Notes: generated from the sequence alone by a model not told the origin. A DNA stretch of 62,209 bases from an uncultured Eubacteriales bacterium (GCA_958352145.1 CATWNM010000010.1:1-62209); one strand, 5' to 3'. Numbered from the stretch's first letter, positions 40,424 to 49,625 are shown. Program-made: numbers and translations.

Positions 40424-40986
40424 AGCTGATTTTGATTCGCCACGGCAAAACAAGCGCCTCTGCGGCGCATGTATACTGTGGCTCGACTGATCTTGCGCTG
40501 TCCGCGGCAGGGATCGCAGACCTGCAACTGAAAAAAAAGAACCTGCCCTACCCCGACGCTGCAGGCTTTCGCATCATCACCAGCGGCATGCGGCGCTGCG
40601 AGACGACGCTCTCCTTACTGTACGGGGCGCTTCCGCATGAAACCGTTTCAGATTTTCGCGAAATGGATTTCGGTGCATTTGAAATGCGATCCTACGCGGA
40701 AATGAGAAGCGAACGGGAATATCTTTCGTGGATAGAAGGCGACAACGAAGCGAACCCGACGCCGGGCGGTGAAAGCGGTGCGGCCATGCGGGCGCGTGTG
40801 CTCGCTGCGACAGACCGCGTGCTGAAAACCGGGCGCGATACACTGATTATCACGCACGGCGGCCCAATCGCCGCCATCATGGCCTATCTTTTTCCGAAAG
40901 AAAACAAAAACCGCTACGAATGGCAGCCGGAACCAGGGCGCGGGTACGCAGTCGATACAGCGCAGAACCGCTACTTTTCAATCTAA
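40420..40986 (+). CDS. cobC: alpha-ribazole phosphatase-like histidine phosphatase
   Basis: The 188-aa phosphoglycerate-mutase-fold enzyme shows LILIRHGKTSASAAHVYCGS (catalytic His in RHG), ITSGMRRCETT, the acidic DFREMDFGAFE and LIITHGGPIAAIMAYLF (second His). In this operon it would dephosphorylate alpha-ribazole 5'-phosphate or adenosylcobalamin 5'-phosphate. It overlaps the preceding short CobU-like gene by 4 nt (ATGA). Confidence 0.88.
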   Translation: MKLILIRHGKTSASAAHVYCGSTDLALSAAGIADLQLKKKNLPYPDAAGFRIITSGMRRCETTLSLLYGALPHETVSDFREMDFGAFEMRSYAEMRSEREYLSWIEGDNEANPTPGGESGAAMRARVLAATDRVLKTGRDTLIITHGGPIAAIMAYLFPKENKNRYEWQPEPGRGYAVDTAQNRYFSI

Positions 40987-41040
40987 AAAGCATGCGGACA
41001 AAAGCGCACGATTTTTTATAGGAGGCCTGACTGAATTGTT

Positions 41041-42549
41041 ATGAAAGAACAGCTAAAAGAGAAAACGAAGGAAGCTTTAACGAGCGTTCTGCCAATCACA
41101 ACAATTGTGCTTTTGCTGAGTTTTACCCTGGTCCCCATGGAGACCGGCACATTGTTTCTCTTCCTCGCCGGAGCGCTTCTCCTGATTGTCGGCATGGGCT
41201 TCTTCCAACTGGGCGCCGAGATGGCTATGACGCCGCTCGGACAGGGGATCGGAAGCCGGCTGATGAAAGGGAAAAAAATCTGGCTGATTGCGTTCGTCTG
41301 TTTTCTGATGGGCGCGGTCATCACGATTGCGGAACCGGATTTGCAGGTTTTGGCCCATCAGGTGGCCTCCGTCCCGAATCTCGTCCTTATTTACACCATA
41401 GCGGTCGGCGTCGGCATTTTCCTGGTGATTGCGTTTCTGCGCATTTTATTTAAAATTAGCCTATCGAAAATGCTGACGGCTCTATACATCCTGCTTTTTA
41501 TCCTGTCTTTTTTTGCGCCGGACGAATTTACCGCCGTAGCGTTCGATTCCGGCGGCGTCACAACGGGACCGATGACCGTTCCCTTTATTATGGCGCTGGG
41601 CGTCGGCCTGTCCGCCGCCCGCAGCGACAAGGACAGCACCAACGACAGCTTCGGACTGGTCGCGCTGTGCAGCGTGGGGCCGGTAATCATGGTGCTGCTG
41701 CTCGGCATTTTTTATAACCCGACGGACGCCGTCTATAACGCCGCCGAACTCACGCATATCCTGTATACAAAAGATGTGGTCAGGGAATTCGTATCCGCCC
41801 TCCCGCAATATACAAAAGAAGTGCTTGTCAGCATTCTGCCGGTGGCAGGCGTTTTTATGCTATTTCAAATTTTTACGCACAATTACCGCAAACGTCAGGT
41901 TCTGCGGATGTGCGTGGGGTTTGTGTATACGATCATCGGATTGATTCTGTTTCTGACGGGCGTCAACGTGGGATTTGCGCCGGTGGGCAACCTCTTAGGC
42001 AGCAGTCTGGGCGAAAGCACTCTAAAGTGGACGCTGATCCCTATTGGGATGCTGGTAGGTTATTTTATCGTCAAGGCGGAGCCTGCCGTACAGGTTTTAA
42101 ACAACCAGGTAGAGGATATTACGGGCGGCATGGTCTCCCACAGAATGATGAACAGCGCGCTTTCCATCGGCGTGGCCAGCGCGGTGGCGCTTTCCATGGT
42201 GCGCGTTTTGACGGGACTCAATATCTACCTGATCCTGATACCGGGATATGCTGCCGCTTTAATCCTCAGCCGGTTTGTGCCGCCGATCTTCGTGGGGATC
42301 GCCTTTGACTCCGGAGGCGTTGCCAGCGGCCCCATGACCTCTACTTTTCTGCTTCCGCTGGCGATGGGCGCCTGCACCGGCGTGGGCGGCAATGTAGTTA
42401 CCGACGCGTTTGGCGTCGTTGCGCTGGTCGCGCTGTCGCCGCTGATTACCATTCAGATTATGGGACTGATCTACGCACACAAATCAAAGAAAGCACCGCC
42501 GTCCGCAAAAGTGCTGCCGGATGAAATTGTGGAGTTAGAGGAGGAATGA
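41041..42549 (+). CDS. DUF1538 family membrane protein (two-repeat transporter-like)
   Basis: The 502-aa protein has about 12 membrane helices in two homologous halves. Each half carries the signature AFDSGGVTTGPMTVPFIMAL (about residues 174-193) or AFDSGGVASGPMTSTFLLPL (about 420-439), and each has GxxxVxAEPxVQVL-type stretches (ITIAEPDLQVLAHQV, IVKAEPAVQVLNNQV). This is the DUF1538 pattern; the internal repeat suggests a transporter of inverted or tandem topology. The substrate is unknown. GGAGG at 41021-41025 lies about 15 nt before ATG 41041, an unusually long spacing. The PII-like gene follows 5 nt after its stop. Confidence 0.8.
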   Translation: MKEQLKEKTKEALTSVLPITTIVLLLSFTLVPMETGTLFLFLAGALLLIVGMGFFQLGAEMAMTPLGQGIGSRLMKGKKIWLIAFVCFLMGAVITIAEPDLQVLAHQVASVPNLVLIYTIAVGVGIFLVIAFLRILFKISLSKMLTALYILLFILSFFAPDEFTAVAFDSGGVTTGPMTVPFIMALGVGLSAARSDKDSTNDSFGLVALCSVGPVIMVLLLGIFYNPTDAVYNAAELTHILYTKDVVREFVSALPQYTKEVLVSILPVAGVFMLFQIFTHNYRKRQVLRMCVGFVYTIIGLILFLTGVNVGFAPVGNLLGSSLGESTLKWTLIPIGMLVGYFIVKAEPAVQVLNNQVEDITGGMVSHRMMNSALSIGVASAVALSMVRVLTGLNIYLILIPGYAAALILSRFVPPIFVGIAFDSGGVASGPMTSTFLLPLAMGACTGVGGNVVTDAFGVVALVALSPLITIQIMGLIYAHKSKKAPPSAKVLPDEIVELEEE

Positions 42550-42554
42550 CGTTT

Positions 42555-43268
42555 ATGACAACGAAGGATACAACGCAGGAAAAAAAATTGATTCAGCCGC
42601 GCATGATGATTGCCGTCACGCACGCGGAAACTGAAAAAAAGTTGAAGAAAACGCTGGATCTTTTGCACATTTCTATCTATTACCAGTGCCGCGGACAGGG
42701 GACCGCGCCCTCGGAAATTATGGACATTTTAGGGATGCGGGGTAGCGGCAGGCTGATTACCTTCAGTTTTCTGCCGAAGTTTCGAGTGGACGCAGTCTTC
42801 CGGCAAATGGAAGCGCAGTTATCTATCAAACGCAAAGGCGGCGGAATCGCCGTCACCATTCCGGTTACCGGAATGCAAAGCCCTATTCTTTCAATGCTGA
42901 GCGACGAAACCAAGGAAATTGTACGAAAAAGAATAGAAGGAGATGAGGATAAAGTGAAAGAAACGTCAAACTACACGGCCCTTTGGATTTCAGTTGCCGG
43001 AGGATACGGCGACGACGTGGTCGAAGCCGCCCGCTCGGCAGGCGCAAAAGGCGGTACGATGATCAAAGGGAAACGATGCGGGGCGGAGTCTGCCGCTCAA
43101 TACCTCGGCATCCCTATGCAGGCTGAGCAGGATTTTGTCATGATCGTCATCCCCAAGGATAAAAAGGCAGAGGTTATGGCTGCAATCAGCGATAAATGCG
43201 GCCTGAAAACAGAGGCGCACGGCGTCGTGATGTCTATGCCGGTTGACGATGTTATGGGCCTGGAGTGA
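42555..43268 (+). CDS. PII-superfamily protein with two PII-like halves
   Basis: The 237-aa protein appears to be two PII-like ferredoxin-fold domains in tandem: residues 14-110 (MMIAVTHAETEKKLKKTLDL ... AVTIPVTGM) and 135-237 (NYTALWISVAGGYGDDVVEA ... HGVVMSMPVDDVMGLE). The second half has AAR-AGAKGGTMIKGKR, the place of the nucleotide-binding T-loop region in PII proteins. ATG 42555 lies 11 nt after GGAGG; ATG 42546 is too close. Tight coupling to the DUF1538 gene suggests it gates that transporter, as GlnK gates AmtB. This is an inference from position. Confidence 0.75.
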   Translation: MTTKDTTQEKKLIQPRMMIAVTHAETEKKLKKTLDLLHISIYYQCRGQGTAPSEIMDILGMRGSGRLITFSFLPKFRVDAVFRQMEAQLSIKRKGGGIAVTIPVTGMQSPILSMLSDETKEIVRKRIEGDEDKVKETSNYTALWISVAGGYGDDVVEAARSAGAKGGTMIKGKRCGAESAAQYLGIPMQAEQDFVMIVIPKDKKAEVMAAISDKCGLKTEAHGVVMSMPVDDVMGLE

Positions 43269-43314
43269 CCATCCGGCAGATACTTCGGCGCGACAAAAAA
43301 CAGCTAAAATTCAT

Positions 43315-43339
43315 GTCAGTCCCGTATTGTGAGACTGAC
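43315..43339. repeat. small hairpin repeat, copy 1
   Basis: GTCAGTC (43315-43321) pairs with GACTGAC (43333-43339). It shares CAGTC-CGTATT-TGAGACTG with the stronger hairpin at 43515-43547, so the two are copies of one intergenic repeat family. Confidence 0.55.
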
Positions 43340-43397
43340 CTTTAGCGTGTCGAAAAAGTATTTGCACAAACAAAATACTATACAAGTTTCGTAAATA

Positions 43398-43420
43398 AAG
43401 ACGGCTTTGCCGGCTTTTTT
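43398..43420 (+). terminator. terminator of the DUF1538-PII unit
   Basis: AAGACGGC-TTT-GCCGGCTTTTTT forms a short stem (CGGC/GCCG plus AAG/CTT) followed by six T. It lies 130 nt after the PII stop. The stem is weak. Confidence 0.5.
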
Positions 43421-43514
43421 ACACCTTGTGGCCGCGCGAGTGACGCGTAAGCGGCGCAAAGACGCGAGTGAACACGGTCTTTTCCGTCGAAAAACAGAGT
43501 TTTTTGACAGTCTC

Positions 43515-43547
43515 AAGGGCAGTCTCGTATTTTGAGACTGCCCTTGT
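43515..43547. terminator. hairpin repeat copy 2, possible bidirectional terminator before cobO end
   Basis: CAAGGGCAGTCTC (43515-43527) pairs perfectly with GAGACTGCCCTTG (43535-43547). It separates the convergent PII and cobO genes. T-rich sequence follows on the plus strand (TTGTTCATTTTT). The gap 43269-43645 holds no gene; it also has two copies of CGCGAGTGA at 43434-43442 and 43463-43471. Confidence 0.55.
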
Positions 43548-43645
43548 TCATTTTTATGAAAGTTCGCCCGATGCGCAAATACAGCAAAGGCGCCGCAGTC
43601 TACTTGCAAACAGTTCCGGATTTCGCCGGAGCCGTCCCTCACCGT

Positions 43646-44155
43646 TCAATATTCGATTCCCCGGCGCGCTTTGATTCCAAGATCAAACGGATGCTTGACC
43701 TTTTTCATCTCGGTCACATAATCGGCAAGCGCAACGAGTTCCGGCGCCGGGTCCCGCCCGGTGAGCACCAGTTCGCGCAAATTTCCCTCCCGCCGCAAAA
43801 AATCCAGCAAAGCGGCAGACCCAATCAGACCATGCCGGTACGCCGGCAGGCTCTCGTCAAGCACGATCATCTGATACTGCGGCGCACGGGCGGCAATCTG
43901 CGACAGCATCCCGCTATACAGCGCCGCGGCTTCTGCCCGCTCCGCATCGCGCATCATTTTATACCGGCCGAAATGCTTTTCGGCATGCAGAACATCCACC
44001 ATGGGCAGAGCCGAAAAACCAAGGATCTCCGAGGAAGAGCCGTCTTTGAAAAACTGCGCGATCAGCACCCGCATGCCGCTGGACGCCGCGCGAAACGCAA
44101 GGCCACACGCAGCGGTTGTTTTTCCCTTTCCGTCTCCGCAGTAGATATGGATCAT
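43646..44155 (-). CDS. cobO: cob(I)yrinic acid a,c-diamide adenosyltransferase
   Basis: The 169-aa CobO/BtuR-type enzyme has the P-loop IYCGDGKGKTTAACGLAFRA at the N-terminus and VLDESLPAYRHGLI as the second conserved block, then LRELVLTGRDPAPELVALAD. It transfers the adenosyl group from ATP to cob(I)alamin precursors. The N-terminal helix that covers the active site in E. coli BtuR is absent, as in many clostridial forms. It is the last gene of the long cobalamin operon; its ATG overlaps the cbiP stop by 4 nt. Confidence 0.93.
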   Translation of the reverse strand: MIHIYCGDGKGKTTAACGLAFRAASSGMRVLIAQFFKDGSSSEILGFSALPMVDVLHAEKHFGRYKMMRDAERAEAAALYSGMLSQIAARAPQYQMIVLDESLPAYRHGLIGSAALLDFLRREGNLRELVLTGRDPAPELVALADYVTEMKKVKHPFDLGIKARRGIEY

Positions 44156-45612
44156 ATGCCTTCCTCCAAAATTCGGTATACAAGCGCCATGTCAAGCGCG
44201 CTCCGCACTGCACCAGCCAGCCGGTCGTACTGCGTTTCGCGATACGCGTGGACGTCAAATGCGGCTTCCGCGTCAAATGAAACATTTTTTCTGGCGCAGA
44301 GCGCGCGGACGATGCGCTCCGCAATCTCGTTTTCATCAAACAATCCGTGAATATAGCTTCCGTAAACATTTCCCCGCTGCAAAACGGGCAAACCGTCTCC
44401 ACTTTGTCCCATATGGATCTCATAGCCGCGGTAGGCAAGACCATTTAAAACCTCAAAATCATGCCGGAGGCCGTCAAAGTGTCCGGACACCTGCGCACGC
44501 GTCTTTTCTTTGGAAAAAACTGTTTCTACATCCAGCAGTCCCATTCCCGCGATTTTCCCCCCGCCCTCGCATGCGTACGGATCGGCGATACGCGTTCCCA
44601 GCATCTGCAGCCCGCCGCAAATTCCAAAAACAGGCGTGCCGCGCGCGGCTGCTTTGCAGATTTCAGCCTCCAGCCCGTTCTGCCGGAGCCATTTCAAGTC
44701 CGCGATCGTGCTTTTAGTTCCAGGCAGGATAATCATATCCGGACTAGCCAGTTCAAAAACATTTCGAACATAGCGCAGCGAAACGGCGTCAAAGCGGGAA
44801 AACGGAGAAAAATCCGTAAAATTGGAAATTCTGGGCAGTGAAACGACAGCAATATCAATATCCTTTCGCCGCCCGGACGCGTTTAGGCGTTCGCTGAGGC
44901 TGTCCTCGTCGTCGATATCGACGCGCACATACGGCACGACGCCGGCGCAGGGCAGCTTGATAAGATCATGGAGCATATCCAGCCCGCTCTGCAAAATGGA
45001 AACGTCCCCCCGGAATTTATTGATCACGGTCGCTTTGACCATCGCGCGCTCTTTGGGTTCAAGCAGTTCAACAGTGCCGTACAACTGCGCAAATACGCCG
45101 CCGCGGTCGATATCCCCAACCAGCAAAACCGGCGCGCCGACCATTTTTGCCATGCCCATATTGACGATGTCGGCCGTTTTCAGATTAATTTCCGCCGGGC
45201 TTCCGGCGCCTTCGAGAACGATAATGTCATATTGTCCAGCCAGCGTATCGTACGCCCGCATAATTTCGGGAATCAACTGCGTTTTGTACTTAAAATACTC
45301 GGATGCGCGCATATTCCCGCGTACTTCTCCGTTGACGATCACTTGAGAACCGACGTCGGTGGTGGGCTTGAGCAGAATCGGGTTCATCAGCACCGAGGGA
45401 CGGACGCCCGCCGCCTCGGCCTGAACGACCTGCGCGCGCCCCATCTCCAGCCCTTCGGCCGTAATAAAGGAATTGAGCGCCATATTCTGCGATTTGAACG
45501 GCGCGACGCTGTAGCCGTCCTGTCGGAAAATGCGGCACAGCGCCGCGCAGAGAAGACTTTTCCCGGCGCTCGACATCGTCCCCTGAATCATAATCGGCTT
45601 CGCTTTTTTCAA
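44152..45612 (-). CDS. cbiP: adenosylcobyric acid synthase (glutamine-hydrolysing)
   Basis: The 486-aa amidotransferase amidates four carboxylates of adenosylcobyrinic acid diamide. It shows IMIQGTMSSAGKSLLCAALC (dethiobiotin-synthetase-like P-loop), PFKSQNMALNSFITAEGLEM, ILLVGDIDRGGVFAQLYGT and the class I glutaminase part GTPVFGICGGLQMLGTRIAD (nucleophile Cys) with a C-terminal GSYIHGLFDE (His). TTG 45612 follows AAAGGAG at 8 nt and overlaps the cobD stop; a longer frame adds 14 residues. Confidence 0.94.
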   Translation of the reverse strand: MKKAKPIMIQGTMSSAGKSLLCAALCRIFRQDGYSVAPFKSQNMALNSFITAEGLEMGRAQVVQAEAAGVRPSVLMNPILLKPTTDVGSQVIVNGEVRGNMRASEYFKYKTQLIPEIMRAYDTLAGQYDIIVLEGAGSPAEINLKTADIVNMGMAKMVGAPVLLVGDIDRGGVFAQLYGTVELLEPKERAMVKATVINKFRGDVSILQSGLDMLHDLIKLPCAGVVPYVRVDIDDEDSLSERLNASGRRKDIDIAVVSLPRISNFTDFSPFSRFDAVSLRYVRNVFELASPDMIILPGTKSTIADLKWLRQNGLEAEICKAAARGTPVFGICGGLQMLGTRIADPYACEGGGKIAGMGLLDVETVFSKEKTRAQVSGHFDGLRHDFEVLNGLAYRGYEIHMGQSGDGLPVLQRGNVYGSYIHGLFDENEIAERIVRALCARKNVSFDAEAAFDVHAYRETQYDRLAGAVRSALDMALVYRILEEGI

Positions 45613-46697
45613 GATGGTTTCTCCTTTTCCTGATTTCCGCAAAAAGAACCGCATATCTCCCGAACGGCGTCGATCAAAAGATCGTTTTCTTCCGGCTGCC
45701 TGACGCCGATACGGATGTATCCCCGCTTGAGCCCAGCATAATTGGCGCAGTCACGAACAAGGATCCCCCGCGCATGCAGCAATTTTGCAAGCGGCACCTT
45801 CGAATAGATCAACAGGTAATTCGCTTCGCTGCGATATACGGTGAGGTCCATTTTTTCAAGCGCGCCGGAAAGACGCCCGCGTTCGGCGATGATTTTCGCC
45901 CGAGTATCGGACAGCCACGCCCCGCAGTCAAGCGCAGCGCAGCCTGCAGCCTGCGCAAGCGTCGATACGTTCCAGCACTGCACTTTTTTGGACATGCGCG
46001 CAAGGAATTCCCGATCGCCGCTCATCATATAGCCCAGCCGGACACCCGCCATGCCGTAGCTTTTTGTAAAAGCGCGCAGCAGAAAAAGCCGGGGAAAATC
46101 AGCCAATAGCTGCGGGACCGCGTACATGTCTGGCGTGTCGGAAAGATTCAAAAAACAAAGATCGCAGAAAAGCCGAGTACCGGCCTCCATACAGCGCGCC
46201 GCTAGGCGGCCGAGCAGCCGCGCGCTTACGGTTACACCGGTAGGATTGTTCGGCGTACAGAGAAAAACGGCCGAATACCGGGCGAAGTCAAGCGCCAGCA
46301 GCCCGTCGTCCGGCACGAACCCCGACACCGCTTTCAAATATACGCGCTCAAACGGAATATCCGCCGCCCGGAGCGCCGCTTCGTATTCGATAAACGCAGG
46401 CGAGACGATCAGTGCAGGACGCCGAACGTCCAGCGCGTAGGCAAACTGATAGATCAGTTCCGCCGCGCCGTTTGCACATAGGATCATATCCGCATCAATC
46501 CCCTCATGCCGCGCAAGGCGCGCGCGCAACAGCGTACAATATGGATCAGGATAAGCAGCGCAGCAGTCGACCGCCGCCACAATAGCGTCGCGCACCGGCT
46601 CCGGCGTTCCGTAGGGATTAACATTGGCGGAAAAATCATGCGCCGCATATTCAAAATACACATCGCCGCCATGCGGACTTTTTGTATTTATAAGCAT
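45609..46697 (-). CDS. cobD: L-threonine-O-3-phosphate decarboxylase
   Basis: The 362-aa PLP enzyme of the histidinol-phosphate aminotransferase fold makes (R)-1-amino-2-propanol O-2-phosphate. Motifs: HDFSANVNPYGTPEPVRDAI, CANGAAELIYQFAYAL, CTPNNPTGVTVSARLLGRL, and FTKSYGMAGVRLGYMMSG with the PLP lysine. The N-terminal HGGDVYFEYAAHDFSANVNP is typical of CobD rather than HisC. ATG 46697 with GGGTGATC upstream; the gene overlaps cbiB by 10 nt and cbiP by 4 nt. Confidence 0.93.
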   Translation of the reverse strand: MLINTKSPHGGDVYFEYAAHDFSANVNPYGTPEPVRDAIVAAVDCCAAYPDPYCTLLRARLARHEGIDADMILCANGAAELIYQFAYALDVRRPALIVSPAFIEYEAALRAADIPFERVYLKAVSGFVPDDGLLALDFARYSAVFLCTPNNPTGVTVSARLLGRLAARCMEAGTRLFCDLCFLNLSDTPDMYAVPQLLADFPRLFLLRAFTKSYGMAGVRLGYMMSGDREFLARMSKKVQCWNVSTLAQAAGCAALDCGAWLSDTRAKIIAERGRLSGALEKMDLTVYRSEANYLLIYSKVPLAKLLHARGILVRDCANYAGLKRGYIRIGVRQPEENDLLIDAVREICGSFCGNQEKEKPS

Positions 46698-47665
46698 AAG
46701 ATCACCCAAAAGGCACGCAGCCCAGCCAAAAGGAACAGCATCAAAAAGGACGCCGTGTACATAAGCCGGCCTGCACGCGCAATATCGCGGGGCTCAATCT
46801 CCCGCCGTGCGTCTCCGATATATTCTTTTCTGTACCACTTCCCGCCATATCGCGCATCACCGGCAAGCCTTAAGCCCAGCGCGCCCGCGCAGACCGATTC
46901 GGTCTGCGCGGAATTCGGACTTGCATGCCTGTGCCGGTCGCGCCGAAAAATCCGCCAGGCATTTTTTCCATCGAGACCGCAAAGCGGACAGGACGCGATC
47001 ATAAGCAGCGCGGAAATACGCGCGGGCAGATAATTCAAAACATCGTCGGTTTTGGCCGCCGCCCGGCCAAAATAAAGATAGCGCTCGTTCTTATAACCAA
47101 CCATCGAATCCATCGTATTGACCGATTTATACAGGAATCCACCCGCGGCGCCGAAAAAGAACATCCAGAAAAGCGGCGCAATGACGCCGTCGGAAGTGTT
47201 TTCAGCAACCGTTTCAACCGCGGCGCGGCAGATGCCGGCGGCATCCAGCACATCGGTATCTCGCCCCACGATCATGGACACAGCTTTTCTCGCGCCCGCA
47301 GCATCGCCCGCTTCGAGCCGTCGCTCGACGCTGCGGCTTTCCCGCACGAGTTGGCGAGCGGCAAGAAGCTGCGCGCAAAAAATACTGTCGAGCGCCAAAT
47401 ACGCCCACGGACTGATTTTCCATGCCGCCGCAAGCAGCAAAACTGGCGCCGCTGTGGAAACAAGCGCTACGGCTATGGTCATCAAAACGCCGCGCAAAAA
47501 ATCACTTCTTTCACTTTTCCCGCGCCGCAAGCCCATGTCAAACCAGACGATCATCTTTCCGATCAGGCAGACCGGATGCGGGATGCAATGCGGATCGCCT
47601 ATAAAAAAATCAAGGATAAAGCCGCAGAGAAGCGCGGCTGTCTGCCACATCAAAAGCTCAGGCAT
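46688..47665 (-). CDS. cbiB: adenosylcobinamide-phosphate synthase
   Basis: The 325-aa membrane protein attaches the aminopropanol phosphate arm. Characteristic sequences: LDFFIGDPHCIPHPVCLIGK, AVETVAENTSDGVIAPLFWM and NTMDSMVGYKNERYLYFGRA, then HRHASPNSAQTESVCAGALG. About seven helices are seen. It overlaps the triple-fusion gene by 8 nt and cobD by 10 nt. Confidence 0.95.
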   Translation of the reverse strand: MPELLMWQTAALLCGFILDFFIGDPHCIPHPVCLIGKMIVWFDMGLRRGKSERSDFLRGVLMTIAVALVSTAAPVLLLAAAWKISPWAYLALDSIFCAQLLAARQLVRESRSVERRLEAGDAAGARKAVSMIVGRDTDVLDAAGICRAAVETVAENTSDGVIAPLFWMFFFGAAGGFLYKSVNTMDSMVGYKNERYLYFGRAAAKTDDVLNYLPARISALLMIASCPLCGLDGKNAWRIFRRDRHRHASPNSAQTESVCAGALGLRLAGDARYGGKWYRKEYIGDARREIEPRDIARAGRLMYTASFLMLFLLAGLRAFWVILCL

Positions 47666-49625
47666 GATCCGCCGCGCCTCCCTCCATGGTTATCACGACG
47701 ACCGGATTCTGCGCCGACATCATATGATACCCGCCAAGCTTTTTTGCACGGGACGCGCTGATCTGCACCGCTTCAAACCGTATAAAACCGAGTTCCTCCG
47801 CGCATGAAAGAGCCTCGGCCTGCGTCTCCAGCGTCGCAGCGCTGAGCACGACGCGCACTTTCGGATTTCTGCGCAGCAAAAGCGCAAGGATTTCCCGCAG
47901 ATGGCCCGAACTGCCTCCGATAAAGACATGCGTGGGCGCAGGAAGCGCCTCCAGCGCCGCCGGCGCTTCGCCCGCAACGGCGATCAGATTGTCCGCCTTG
48001 AACCGGCGCGCATTTTTTTCGATCAGATCCACCGCGGCAGCATTCTTTTCCACCGCGTACACACATCCCGCATACGCCGCGAGCGCGCATTCGACCGATA
48101 CCGAACCGGTTCCCGCGCCAATATCCCAGACAACCGAATCAGCATGCAGCGCAAGGCGGGAAAGCACGACTGTCCGCACCTCGGATTTTGTCATCGGAAC
48201 CTCTGCGCGAAGAAAACCGGCATCGGGAATGCCATGGGGAATCCACTCGGCCGCAGACGCATTTTCGATCAGAAGAATCGACAGCGGATCGAATTGCCGG
48301 CCGGCGAAATCACGCGCCGTACCGCGTGTGATTTTTTCATCGGGATAAGACAGCCGCTCTCCGACACTCACAAGCACATGACTAAAACCGTATTCGCAGA
48401 GCTTTGCGCAGACCGCCCCGGCGGTATGCTCGCCGCCAGTCAGCGCAAAGACAAGGCGATGGGTATCGACCGCACGGATCAGATTGGCCTTTCGCCCATG
48501 CAGGCTGATGAGTTTTGCGTTTTCCCAGGATATTTTCAGTTTGGCGGCAAAATAAGCGGGAGAGGAGATCCCCGGTATCAGCGTGACGTCATAACCGTCC
48601 AGCGCCTGTATAAGCTTCTTAGCTCCGCTGTAAAAACCAGTATCGCCGCGCATGACCGCCGCAAACGTGCGGAATTCAGGCACGGAATCCATGTACGCTT
48701 TGATCTGCTCAGGCAAAATTCCGCAAAAGACCGGCTTGCCATAACCGGAGACTGTGCCGATCACGCGTTCTGCACCGCAAACGGCATCGCACGACTGAAG
48801 AATGCTGCGCGCCTCCAGCGTCAGCAGCGACGCATCCCCGACCCCGACGCCGATAATATAAACCTTTCGCCGGGGGATTTTAACCGTTTTGCCGAGTTCG
48901 CAAAGCGTTTCCGCAAAAGAAAGGCCCTCGCTCTGGCTTGGCCGGCCAATGATAACGGGAACGACGCCGGCAGCTTTTGCCGCGCTGATTTTCTCCATAA
49001 AACCGCCACTGCGTCCCGAATCTTTTGTTACCAGATATTTTGCCGAAACCGCATGCAGCAGTGCAAGGTTGCTTTCCTCAGAAAACGGTCCTTGCGCGGC
49101 GATGATATGGGACGCCAAAATCCCCGCGCTTCCGCAGGCCAAAAGCGAAGAGACAGCCGGCAGCACTCTGACAAACACCCGCGACATATCAAGACCGGCA
49201 TACGCGTCAAGCTCTTTTGCGCCGGTTGCAATCAAGATGTTTCCGTCGGTATGCATCAGATAGCCGCACGCGGCTTGCGCATCCGGAACATATACCGCGC
49301 CGGCGATGTGTCCGTCGTCCTCGCGCAAAACGCGGATCAGGCGAACGCCGCAGGCCGCGGCCGCCGCGCGGATATTCTCCGTAACCGCCTCGGCATACGG
49401 ATGCGTGGCGTCCAGAATCAGCGTAAAGCGGTTTTCAGCAATGAAACGCTCCATTTCGCAGCGATCCATCCGCCCTGCACGGACATTCAGCCCGTCGATT
49501 CCGTGTAGCGCGGTCTCTCCGTATTCGGTCGCAACGCACACGGTCAGTTCCGCGCTTTCGTTCAAATACGCCGCAAGCCTGCGTCCCTCGGCCGTGCCGG
49601 CAAAAAGGCAAATTTTTTCACACAT
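47658..49625 (-). CDS. CbiJ-CbiE-CbiT fusion (precorrin-6A reductase / cobalt-precorrin-7 methyltransferases)
   Basis: The 655-aa protein joins three enzymes. Residues 1-235 are CbiJ/CobK (CLFAGTAEGRRLAAYL, LILDATHPYAEAVTENIRAA, YLVTKDSGRSGGFMEKISAA), an NADH-dependent reductase. Residues 240-440 are CbiE, the C5 methyltransferase (VYIIGVGVGDASLLTLEARS, VMRGDTGFYSGAKKLIQAL, TLIPGISSPAYFAAKL). Residues 460-655 are CbiT, the C15 methyltransferase/decarboxylase (MTKSEVRTVVLSRLALHADS, VVWDIGAGTGSVSVECALA). CbiE-CbiT fusions (CobL) are common; adding CbiJ at the N-terminus is less so. I choose the second ATG at 49625, 8 nt after GAGAGG; it overlaps cbiH by 8 nt. Confidence 0.92.
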   Translation of the reverse strand: MCEKICLFAGTAEGRRLAAYLNESAELTVCVATEYGETALHGIDGLNVRAGRMDRCEMERFIAENRFTLILDATHPYAEAVTENIRAAAAACGVRLIRVLREDDGHIAGAVYVPDAQAACGYLMHTDGNILIATGAKELDAYAGLDMSRVFVRVLPAVSSLLACGSAGILASHIIAAQGPFSEESNLALLHAVSAKYLVTKDSGRSGGFMEKISAAKAAGVVPVIIGRPSQSEGLSFAETLCELGKTVKIPRRKVYIIGVGVGDASLLTLEARSILQSCDAVCGAERVIGTVSGYGKPVFCGILPEQIKAYMDSVPEFRTFAAVMRGDTGFYSGAKKLIQALDGYDVTLIPGISSPAYFAAKLKISWENAKLISLHGRKANLIRAVDTHRLVFALTGGEHTAGAVCAKLCEYGFSHVLVSVGERLSYPDEKITRGTARDFAGRQFDPLSILLIENASAAEWIPHGIPDAGFLRAEVPMTKSEVRTVVLSRLALHADSVVWDIGAGTGSVSVECALAAYAGCVYAVEKNAAAVDLIEKNARRFKADNLIAVAGEAPAALEALPAPTHVFIGGSSGHLREILALLLRRNPKVRVVLSAATLETQAEALSCAEELGFIRFEAVQISASRAKKLGGYHMMSAQNPVVVITMEGGAADHA

